Positions 14,942 through 22,236 of a stretch of 24,605 nt of DNA are shown here, piece by piece. The stretch is from the NCBI GenBank assembly GCA_948762645.1, contig CAQBRY010000013.1, forward strand, positions 1 to 24,605, given 5' to 3'. The position numbers and the translations under genes are program-made. The notes below the pieces were generated by a model. That model was not told where the DNA came from, searched no databases, and saw only the letters and a program-made list of their open reading frames with translations. Source of the DNA: an uncultured Eubacteriales bacterium (GTDB taxonomy: Bacteria; Bacillota; Clostridia; Oscillospirales; Acutalibacteraceae). The number at the start of each line of letters is the position of its first letter. The first letter of the stretch is position 1.

Positions 14942-16682
14942 GGAGTTCATTATGGACTCCTTTTTCTATTATTTTACCTTTATCCATAACTATAACTAAA
15001 TCAGCATCTTTTATGGTACTTAATCTGTGTGCGATAATAAGGGAAGTACGATTTTTTAAAGTATTTTTTATAGCTTTTTGGATATGTTTTTCCGTTGCAG
15101 TATCTACAGAGCTTGTAGCTTCATCCAAAATCAATATTTTTGGATTGGAAATTAAGGCTCTGGAGATGGATATAAGCTGCTTTTGACCGTAGGATATATT
15201 ATTAGAAGATTCGTTTAATATGGTATTGTATCCGTCGGGGAGAGTGTTTATGAAATGGTCTACGCCTGTAATTTTACACACACTTTTTATTTGATCGTCT
15301 GAGGCCTCTTTATTTGCATAACGTATATTTTCTAAGATCGAATCACTGTATAGCCATGTGTCCTGTAGTACGACCCCGAACATAGATCTTAAATCTTTAT
15401 TTGAATAGCTGTATATATTGTTATTGTTTATAAGTATTTTGCCCGAGCTTATAGTATAGAAATTAAGTAAAATTTTTATTATTGTACTTTTTCCGGCACC
15501 TGTGTGTCCGACTATGGCCACAGTTTTTCCGGACGGAATTTCAAGTGAAAAATCTTTTATGACCAAATTATTTTCATTATATCCAAAGTTTACGTTTTTA
15601 AATATTATATTTGGATTTGAATCTATTTTTGAAGAATCAGTGGAAGTAAGATTATTGGTTTCTTCTTTTTCGTCCAGGAAGTCAAATATCCGCCTTGCAG
15701 ATGCAATAGTTTGTTGAATAATATTTGAGATATTTGCAATTTGCATAAGTGGATTTATAAATTGTCCAGAATAAGTTATGAACGCCGAAATATCTCCAAT
15801 CGATATAAGTCTTATCGAGGCTAAGTATCCTCCCATAATACAAACTGCAATATAATTTATATTTGAGATGATACTCATGATCGGCGACATTAATCCGGAC
15901 AAAAATTCAGATTTCCATGAGGAATCATACATATTCTTATTAAAATCTTCAAATTTTTCTATTGACACTTCTTCCATACTGAAAGATTTTACGATTTCAT
16001 GTCCGGAATACATCTCCTCAATATGACCGTTAATAAGACCCAAATCATCTTGAAATTTTTTAAAGAGTTTTTGTGCTTTAGAAGCGATAATAGATATAAA
16101 TATAGAAGCAACGGGGAGTATGCCTATAGACACTAATGACATCTGCCAGCTTATAGAAAACATCATATAAATAGTTCCAACAAACATTATAATTGATGAA
16201 ATAATTTGACTTATACTGCTTGTAAGGGCAGAGCTTAGTATTTCTACGTCGTTAGTGATATGGGAAATTATTTCTCCGCAGTTTTTGCTTTCTAAGTAAT
16301 TTATGGGAAGTAAACTTATTTTTTTTGAAATATCCTCTCTTAGCCTGTACGTTATTTTTACGGAAATTTCAGTTATTATATAGCTGCAAATACAAGATGC
16401 TAAAGCAAGTATTGAATATAAAGCAAATAATAAAGCAAGTATCTGAAATATACCGTCAAAATCTATACTATTTGATATTCCTGAGTTTTTAAGCAGTGCT
16501 CCTTCAGAAAGTTTAGTTATAATTTCTCCGGATATTTTTGGACTTATTGTAGTGATAACAGACGATACTATTGAAAGTATAAATATACAAGTAATTCCGA
16601 ATTTATAATCCGAAACATAGTTTAAAAGACGTTTAACTGTCGGACTGGATTTTACTTTTTTAGAATCGTTATATTTATTCAT
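14877..16682 (-). CDS. heterodimeric ABC exporter, subunit with catalytic Walker B
   Basis: Six-helix membrane domain (about 25-320) fused to an ATPase domain (about 355-601). Seen: Walker A GHTGAGKS (392-399), Q-loop VVLQDTW, Walker B ILILDEATSSVD with Glu521, and the switch His552 in IIAHRLST. The ABC signature is altered to ISYGQ (496-500). With the partner's LSGGQ this subunit forms the active ATP site; its own altered signature faces the partner's defective Walker B. This is the asymmetric pattern of BmrCD/LmrCD-type exporters. The start overlaps the partner gene by eight bases. Drug, lipid or peptide export is possible; the substrate is unknown. Confidence 0.93.
   Translation of the reverse strand: MNKYNDSKKVKSSPTVKRLLNYVSDYKFGITCIFILSIVSSVITTISPKISGEIITKLSEGALLKNSGISNSIDFDGIFQILALLFALYSILALASCICSYIITEISVKITYRLREDISKKISLLPINYLESKNCGEIISHITNDVEILSSALTSSISQIISSIIMFVGTIYMMFSISWQMSLVSIGILPVASIFISIIASKAQKLFKKFQDDLGLINGHIEEMYSGHEIVKSFSMEEVSIEKFEDFNKNMYDSSWKSEFLSGLMSPIMSIISNINYIAVCIMGGYLASIRLISIGDISAFITYSGQFINPLMQIANISNIIQQTIASARRIFDFLDEKEETNNLTSTDSSKIDSNPNIIFKNVNFGYNENNLVIKDFSLEIPSGKTVAIVGHTGAGKSTIIKILLNFYTISSGKILINNNNIYSYSNKDLRSMFGVVLQDTWLYSDSILENIRYANKEASDDQIKSVCKITGVDHFINTLPDGYNTILNESSNNISYGQKQLISISRALISNPKILILDEATSSVDTATEKHIQKAIKNTLKNRTSLIIAHRLSTIKDADLVIVMDKGKIIEKGVHNELLKNKSHYYNLYMNQFAQNALL
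14940..14965 (+). terminator. strong terminator of the secreted-protein gene, inside the ABC coding region
   Basis: AAGGAGTTCA (14940-14949) pairs with TGGACTCCTT (14953-14962) over ten positions including one G-U pair, three-base loop, then T. It starts at the stop codon of the plus-strand gene and lies within codons near the 3' end of the minus-strand ABC gene. Confidence 0.85.
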
Positions 16683-18972
16683 ATATGATCTCTTCCTTTG
16701 GAGTTTGAAGATTAAATATTTCGCGGTATATTTTACAGTTTTTTAATAAATCATCATGTTTGCCCTCAGATACGATTTTACCTTCATCCAGTACTATTAT
16801 TTTGTCTGAGTGCATTATAGATGCAATTCTTTGTGATAGGATTATAACAGTGAAATTTTTTATATGATTAAATAATGAATTTCTTAAAAAACTTTCAGTT
16901 TTAAAGTCAAGAGAGGAGAAAATATCGTCGAAAATGTATATGGGGGACTCCTTTGCAATACTTCTTGCAATAGATAATCTTTGTCTTTGTCCTCCCGATA
17001 AGTTTGTACCGTTTTGGTTTACTTTAGTATGAATACCGTCTTTATTTTCTTTTACGAACTCCAGCGATTGAGAAATATTTAAATATTTTTCTATATCGTC
17101 TTGTGAAAGATTTTTATTTGAGATTTTAATATTAGATTCTATGTTGCCCGAAAATAGTATACTGTTTTGAGGGGTGTATGAGATTTTTTCCCGAAGTTCT
17201 TTTTGCGTTACATTTTTAATGTTTATCCCGTCAATTAAAATTTCTCCGCCGGTTACATCATATAATCTGGGAATGAGCTTTAATAACGTGGATTTACCCG
17301 AACCTGTACTGCCAATGATAGCGGTAGTTTTTCCGGGCTCTGCTATAAAATTTACGTTTTGAATTACGTCTTTTCTGGCATTGTCGTATCTAAAAGATAC
17401 GTTTTTAAATTCAATTTTTCCTTTAAAATTTTTGTTAAAATGTAAAGGTGAAGGTGGATCTTTTATATAAATTTCTTTTCCGAGTATTTCATAAATTCGA
17501 TTTATAGAAATCATGGATTTGGGAAGAGAAGCTATCATCATTATAATCATAAGGAAAGCCCCGATGACCATTGCAGCGTACTGCATAAATGCCATTATGT
17601 CGCCGACTTGCATATTGGACTGCTGTATTTGATAAGCCCCCAGCCATATTATAAGTAGACTTATTAAGTTTATAAATACTGTAAGTACCGGAGACATAAA
17701 CGTAGATATTCTGGTAACAAATAAAGATATATCCGTAAGTTCGTTGTTTGTTTTTGTAAAGCGTTTTTCTTCTGATTTATCATTTCCAAATATTCTGATA
17801 GTAGCTGCCCCGGATATTCTTTCTTTAAGTATTAAATTAAATTTATCAACGAGTTTTTGAATAAGTTCTATTTTGGGAAAAATTATAAATAGCCCTACTA
17901 AAATAATTCCTGCTGATACTAATGCTCCAAGGGCGATAGTCCAGATCATAGAGGTGCTTTTTTGCAAAGCCATTATTATTCCTCCTATAAGCATAAATGG
18001 AGGAACAAAAAACTGTACTACCATTAAAATGACGCTTTTTACCTGCGATACGTCGTTAGTAGTTCTGGTTATTAGTGAAGCTGTGGAAATTTCATCAAAT
18101 TCTTTTATTGAAAAGTTTTGTACTTTTTTAAATACATCTGACCGAAGTCTCATAGAAATATTTGCAGACATTTTAGATAATAAATAATTTTGTAAAATGG
18201 TGATTACTATGCTCACAATTGTAATTAAAAGCATTGTTAATCCCGATTTTAATATATATGACCTTTGAATTTTTAATGTGTCCATATTTAAATCAGAGTA
18301 TATTCTCTTATTTATGGAGCATACCGCCTGAACGTTGTCTATAGATATATTTATATCTTTTAAATTTTCTATATTCTTGTTGTATCCGTTTTTTTCGAGG
18401 TCATCTAATTTTTTATAAAGATTTTCGAGGTTTATTTCATAATTATTATTTTCTATGTCTATTTGAACTTCGGAATAACCTGAAGATATAATATATTTTA
18501 TAATATAATTTGCGGTTTCCAAAAAATAATTTTTAAGACTTTGTTTTTCCGATGCCGATATAGAATCGTTTAGTATATAGATGCTTTCGTCTTTTAATAT
18601 AGGATATTTTTTATTTAATGTTTCTGACTTGCTGATAAAATTATAGAATTCAGAAGTATTATTTTTTAAATTATTTTTGATGTATTTATTGTCAATAAGT
18701 GTATATGCTTTAGATATAATATCTTTTTGAGATCTATTCATAAAACAGGAAAATAGCCTGTACGATTCGACCGTCATTGCCTCCGGCACTGGATTTTCTA
18801 TTCCTCCTTGGTTAATTCCTACGTCAATTATATTTGACATAATACTTGGAAGGAATAACGAACAAAATTGTTGGACTAATAGTCCAACAACTAGAACTAA
18901 AAAAGTTATTTTATATGGTTTGAGGTATTTAGTAAAAAAAATAATTTTATCTTTATTAAATATTTTCGTCAT
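16675..18972 (-). CDS. heterodimeric ABC exporter, subunit with degenerate ATP site and large outer insertion
   Basis: 765 residues, about 170 longer than its partner. The extra part lies between membrane helix 1 (about 22-50) and helix 2 (about 240-262): residues 57-235, polar and Lys/Asn-rich, expected outside the membrane. The ATPase domain has Walker A GSTGSGKS (554-561) and a perfect signature LSGGQ (658-662), but Walker B reads IYIFDD, with Asp683 in place of the catalytic Glu, and the H-loop reads ILSQR, with Gln714 in place of His. So this subunit supplies the non-hydrolysing site. No C39 peptidase domain. It follows the orphan gene by 18 bases; its own ribosome binding site is weak, suggesting coupling. 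Confidence 0.93.
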   Translation of the reverse strand: MTKIFNKDKIIFFTKYLKPYKITFLVLVVGLLVQQFCSLFLPSIMSNIIDVGINQGGIENPVPEAMTVESYRLFSCFMNRSQKDIISKAYTLIDNKYIKNNLKNNTSEFYNFISKSETLNKKYPILKDESIYILNDSISASEKQSLKNYFLETANYIIKYIISSGYSEVQIDIENNNYEINLENLYKKLDDLEKNGYNKNIENLKDINISIDNVQAVCSINKRIYSDLNMDTLKIQRSYILKSGLTMLLITIVSIVITILQNYLLSKMSANISMRLRSDVFKKVQNFSIKEFDEISTASLITRTTNDVSQVKSVILMVVQFFVPPFMLIGGIIMALQKSTSMIWTIALGALVSAGIILVGLFIIFPKIELIQKLVDKFNLILKERISGAATIRIFGNDKSEEKRFTKTNNELTDISLFVTRISTFMSPVLTVFINLISLLIIWLGAYQIQQSNMQVGDIMAFMQYAAMVIGAFLMIIMMIASLPKSMISINRIYEILGKEIYIKDPPSPLHFNKNFKGKIEFKNVSFRYDNARKDVIQNVNFIAEPGKTTAIIGSTGSGKSTLLKLIPRLYDVTGGEILIDGINIKNVTQKELREKISYTPQNSILFSGNIESNIKISNKNLSQDDIEKYLNISQSLEFVKENKDGIHTKVNQNGTNLSGGQRQRLSIARSIAKESPIYIFDDIFSSLDFKTESFLRNSLFNHIKNFTVIILSQRIASIMHSDKIIVLDEGKIVSEGKHDDLLKNCKIYREIFNLQTPKEEIIYE

Positions 18973-18990
18973 AATATTAAACTCAATCTT

Positions 18991-19863
18991 TTAAAAATTT
19001 TTCTTTTTGAGGCAATTATTAATTTTAATTGCAATTGGTCCTAATACTATCGGATGATGTTTTTTGGCTAATGACACTACCGCCATGACATTTTTCGAAG
19101 TGGTAGTTTGTTTAGCGGTTTGAATAGCTGTTAAAGTTGCACTTTTGCTTCTTTTATTTATTGCATTTTGTACAGCTTCTGATTTGTTATATTCTGCTTC
19201 CATTTCTTTTTTGAATTTTTCAGATTGTGTATTGAATAATGTGTTTAATTTAGAAGCGGATGAAAAAATCTCGTTAATTTTTTTGCGGATGTCATCCAAC
19301 GATGAGCCTGTTTCCTGACACAAATCATGCAGACCCTTGCAAGATTCCTCAAAGCCATTGGCAGCATTATACAGCGGCTGTCCGCCGATACGTATCCACA
19401 TAGCCATCCCATCTTTAAACTCAAACCTCTTTAGTTCTTTGATTAACTCATTTACTTTAGAGGCTAATTTATTTTTATCCTGTAATTTTATTAAATCATT
19501 GTAGTCAACTGAAAGATATTTTCTTACATTCCCCATCTTCATATCATCTATCTTAAGAGAGGCCAATGCCGTTTGTGTATCACCATTTATTAGGCCTTGT
19601 TTATTCAGTTCCCCAAGAAAGGCTCCAACACCTTCGGCAGTATTTTGTTCTATTTTGCTCCAATCAAGTTTAGTTTTAACTTGTCCTATTCCTTTGGCCG
19701 CCTTAACAGATTTATTATAGCTTTTAAGAAATTCTGAACTTTTCTCCTTTATGTCTTCTTTAGTGATATCTTTGTTGTTAATTGCATTATAATAATCTGT
19801 AAAAATCTGTTTATATTTTTTTAGGTCTTCTTTTGAAGTTTTTTGTAATTCTGATTTAGCCAT
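18991..19863 (-). CDS. orphan 290-residue protein heading the ABC exporter operon
   Basis: I do not recognise the family. The protein is basic and mostly helical, starting MAKSELQKTSKEDLKKYKQ, with no signal peptide; a middle block reads GMAMWIRIGGQPLYNAANG, then a coiled-coil-like region, a Ser/Thr-rich stretch (QTAKQTTTSKN) and a C-terminal hydrophobic patch (HPIVLGPIAIKIN) ending KKKNF. AGGAGGT lies ahead of the ATG. Transcription comes from a (TA)9-spacer promoter (19896-19925) and probably runs into the ABC genes 18 bases downstream. Base composition is uneven: around 19320-19420 G+C is about 45%, against about 30% in the ABC genes, which hints at a different origin. It may be a substrate, helper or effector of the exporter; this is inference. 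Confidence 0.8.
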   Translation of the reverse strand: MAKSELQKTSKEDLKKYKQIFTDYYNAINNKDITKEDIKEKSSEFLKSYNKSVKAAKGIGQVKTKLDWSKIEQNTAEGVGAFLGELNKQGLINGDTQTALASLKIDDMKMGNVRKYLSVDYNDLIKLQDKNKLASKVNELIKELKRFEFKDGMAMWIRIGGQPLYNAANGFEESCKGLHDLCQETGSSLDDIRKKINEIFSSASKLNTLFNTQSEKFKKEMEAEYNKSEAVQNAINKRSKSATLTAIQTAKQTTTSKNVMAVVSLAKKHHPIVLGPIAIKINNCLKKKNF

Positions 19864-19895
19864 AATATATACCTCCTAATATTTGAGATATATAA

Positions 19896-19925
19896 ATTAT
19901 ATATATATATATATATTAATGTCAA
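19896..19925 (-). promoter_or_regulatory. TA-repeat promoter of the orphan-ABC operon
   Basis: Reading leftward: TTGACA at 19925-19920, 18-base spacer, TATAAT at 19901-19896. Apart from TTAA, the spacer is TA repeats that run on into the -10. The -35 overlaps the prfB stop codon TGA (19924-19922). Confidence 0.75.
19898..19915 (-). repeat. (TA)9 dinucleotide tract inside a promoter
   Basis: Nine uninterrupted TA units between -35 and -10, including the first four bases of the TATAAT. Gain or loss of a unit would change the spacer by two bases (18 to 16 or 20). Confidence 0.9.
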
Positions 19926-21028
19926 GATTTTATTGTGTATTTTAAATAAAAATTTATAAAATCATCTATTTCTCCGTCCATTACAGCTGAGACATTTCCA
20001 ACTTCGTAACCTGTTCGATGATCTTTAACCAGTGTATATGGCATAAAGACATACGACCTTATTTGAGAGCCCCACGTTATTTCTTTTTGTACACCTTTGA
20101 TGTCTTCTATTTTTTCAAGATGTTCGCGTTCTTTTATTTCTACGAGTTTTGACTTTAACATTTTCATAGCCATATCGCGATTTTGATGTTGGCTTCTTTC
20201 ATTTTGACAAGCTACTACTATTCCTGTAGGAATATGAGTAAGTCTAACTGCGGAAGATGTTTTATTTACGTGTTGACCTCCCGCACCACTTGCTCTAAAT
20301 ACGTCCATTTGTATATCATCCGGAGATATTTCCACATTAATTTTATCGTCAATTTCGGGTATTACTTCAATAGATGCAAAAGAGGTATGTCTTCTTCCCG
20401 ATGAATCAAAAGGTGATATTCTTACTAATCTATGTACGCCGGATTCGCCTTTTAAATATCCATAAGCATTTTCTCCTTCTATGAGCATGGAAGCACTTTT
20501 AAGTCCTGCTTCTTCTCCGTCTAAATAGTCTAGAAGTTTTACTTTATATCCATGCCTATCTGAAAATCTTGAATACATTCTATAAAGCATTTCTACCCAG
20601 TCTTGTGATTCCGTACCGCCGGCGCCGGCATGAAAAGTTAAAATTGCATTATTTGAATCGTATTCTCCTGTTAGAAGAGTTGATATAGTTTGACTTTCTA
20701 AATCGTTTATAATATTTTTTATTTGAGATTTAATTTCCCCAGCAAGCGATATATCTTCTTCCATATCACAAATTTCGATTAAGTCTAATGTATCGCTATA
20801 AGATTTTTCAAGATTTATAAATTTATTAAGTTTCGATTTTGCCCGGCTTGCTTTTTCAAGTATTTTCTGAGCATTTTTGGGATCATCCCAGAAATCCGGA
20901 AGCGCAGATTTTTCTTGGGCATTATTTATTTCTTTATTAAGATTATCTATATTTATAGCTTCTTTTAGGGAGTCAATTTGCGGTTTTAAAGATATTAGTT
21001 CTGACTTTAATTCTTCAAACTGTACTAT
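19922..21028 (-). CDS. prfB: peptide chain release factor 2, probable ATA start, no programmed frameshift
   Basis: RF2 ends translation at UGA and UAA. The codon-recognition tripeptide SPF (in VRISPFDSSG) and the catalytic GGQ (in ASGAGGQHVNKTS) identify it. The first ATG in frame is at 20764, but clear RF2 N-terminal sequence continues upstream in the same frame (VQFEELKSEL, SALPDFWDDP) to the holB stop at 21046-21044. No ATG, GTG or TTG occurs in that 88-codon stretch. AAAAGGAGG is followed after eight bases by ATA at 21028, the best start candidate; counting from it gives 368 residues with SPF at 205-207 and GGQ at 250-252, as in E. coli. The usual CTT-TGA frameshift site is absent. Confidence 0.93.
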   Translation of the reverse strand: MVQFEELKSELISLKPQIDSLKEAINIDNLNKEINNAQEKSALPDFWDDPKNAQKILEKASRAKSKLNKFINLEKSYSDTLDLIEICDMEEDISLAGEIKSQIKNIINDLESQTISTLLTGEYDSNNAILTFHAGAGGTESQDWVEMLYRMYSRFSDRHGYKVKLLDYLDGEEAGLKSASMLIEGENAYGYLKGESGVHRLVRISPFDSSGRRHTSFASIEVIPEIDDKINVEISPDDIQMDVFRASGAGGQHVNKTSSAVRLTHIPTGIVVACQNERSQHQNRDMAMKMLKSKLVEIKEREHLEKIEDIKGVQKEITWGSQIRSYVFMPYTLVKDHRTGYEVGNVSAVMDGEIDDFINFYLKYTIKS

Positions 21029-21043
21029 TTTTAACGCCTCCTT

Positions 21044-21877
21044 TTATAGTTGTCGGACTGAATCGGAAATCAAATTTGAGCATAGATAACATGTCAATAG
21101 AGGTATTTTTATATTTTTTTCAATTAAAATTTCGCCTTTACTCAAAGTGTCTAAAATTTTGATGATTTTAACAGTATTTAGATTTGAAATATTATAATTA
21201 TGAGATGTGTAATTTTCAATTATCAAGTCTTTTGAGTACCGTAAGAGTTTTTTAAAACCGACTTTATTTTTTGAAAATTTGGAGGTTATTTTTAATATTT
21301 CCAGTTCGTTTTTATTTAGAAGATATTTATTAAATTTTTTAGCTTCGGAAAGTATATTTTCGTCGATTTCAAGTTCATTACTATGAATTTTAAAGCAGGT
21401 TAGTCTTGATATAACTGTGCTTAGAAGTTATAGTCTGCTGGAACATATCATTATAAAAATAACGCTTTTTGGAGGTTCTTCAAGAATCTTTAAAAATGCA
21501 TTTTGAGCTTGGGGCGTAATAATAGAAGTGTCCGGAAAAATATATATTTTATAATCGCATTCGTTTGGGGTAATATATGCACTTTTTTTAAGATTTCTAA
21601 TTACATCTATGCCGATAGTTTTTTGATTATTTATAGGACTTATAAATTCTACGTCAGGATGGATGCTGCCGTCTATTTTTTTACAACTTACGCAGTTATT
21701 GCATGGAAGATTTTGGTTTCCCCGGCACATTAGTATTTTGGCTATATTTGTGGCTACATCTGTACCTGAATTTTTATTGTCTGATTCAAGAAGAAGTGCA
21801 TGAGGGATAGTTTTTTTAGCAGCAAGATCATATATTTTTTTAATCTGTTTATTTTGAAAAAAGTTTTCCTTTACCAT
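21044..21877 (-). pseudogene. holB: DNA polymerase III subunit delta', interrupted by an in-frame TAA
   Basis: Delta' is part of the clamp loader that places the sliding clamp on DNA. From the ATG at 21877 the frame runs 149 codons: HALLLESDNKN, a Cys-rich zinc module (CRGNQNLPCNNCVSC), IGIDVIRNLKKSAYITP and NAFLKILEEPPKSVIFIM. At 21430-21428 a TAA interrupts it, and the same frame goes on with LLSTVISRLTC, matching the family's LLPTIxSRC block, then a helical C-terminal domain to the TAA at 21046-21044. Without the stop the product would be 277 residues. This could be a real nonsense mutation, read-through, or a sequencing error; the N-terminal frame alone (21428-21877) stays translatable. 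The gene starts four bases after darA. Confidence 0.8.
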
Positions 21878-21881
21878 TTAT

Positions 21882-22205
21882 CTATACCTTTTCATATTGC
21901 TCTACATTAAGTACAAATATAGTAGCTCCGCCTACTGTAACTTCAAAGGTAAGCGGGTTTATTACGCTCATATCCATCGGCATGGTACTTGGCATAACCT
22001 GAGTTCTTTTACTGCTGCATTTGGATATTATGTCAATTACTTTTTTTACTTTACTGTCTTCTACCCCCGTGATTAACGTTGTATTTCCAGACTTCAAAAA
22101 GCCGCCGGTAGTGGCGAGTTTTGTAACTTGAATTTTTTCTTCTGTAAGTGCGTTCATTACAACTCCGGAATCTTCTTTACTCATTATTGCGAGTACTAAC
22201 TTCAT
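21882..22205 (-). CDS. darA: cyclic di-AMP receptor DarA (PII-like)
   Basis: DarA (YaaQ/PstA) is a trimeric PII-like protein that binds the second messenger c-di-AMP; its downstream target is not established. The 107 residues include KLATTGGFLKSGNTTLITGV, the highly conserved nucleotide-binding loop, and VTVGGATIFVLNVEQYE at the C-terminus. AGGAGG lies before the ATG. It sits between the decarboxylase gene (31 bases upstream) and holB, the same order as yaaO, yaaQ and holB in Bacillus, but without tmk and yaaR. Confidence 0.96.
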   Translation of the reverse strand: MKLVLAIMSKEDSGVVMNALTEEKIQVTKLATTGGFLKSGNTTLITGVEDSKVKKVIDIISKCSSKRTQVMPSTMPMDMSVINPLTFEVTVGGATIFVLNVEQYEKV

Positions 22206-22236
22206 ATTAATTTTTCCTCCTAAGCGAAGTTTTAAA

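Noticed and set aside
16675..18972. The ABC exporter as processing transporter for the double-glycine protein.
   Set aside because: Its extra sequence lies between membrane helices 1 and 2, not at the N-terminus, and lacks the Cys/His motifs of C39 peptidases.
20990..21040. GTT-TGA-A in another frame near the prfB start as a programmed +1 frameshift site.
   Set aside because: The known site is CTT-TGA-C about 25 codons into the gene with a close upstream Shine-Dalgarno; here the frame has no start codon of its own, the P-site GUU re-pairs poorly, and the N-terminal RF2 sequence is already continuous without a shift.
21044..21877. Reassignment of TAA to sense in this organism.
   Set aside because: Other clear genes (spoVAD, spoVAE, purA, SASP) end at TAA at the expected family length, so TAA is a normal stop.
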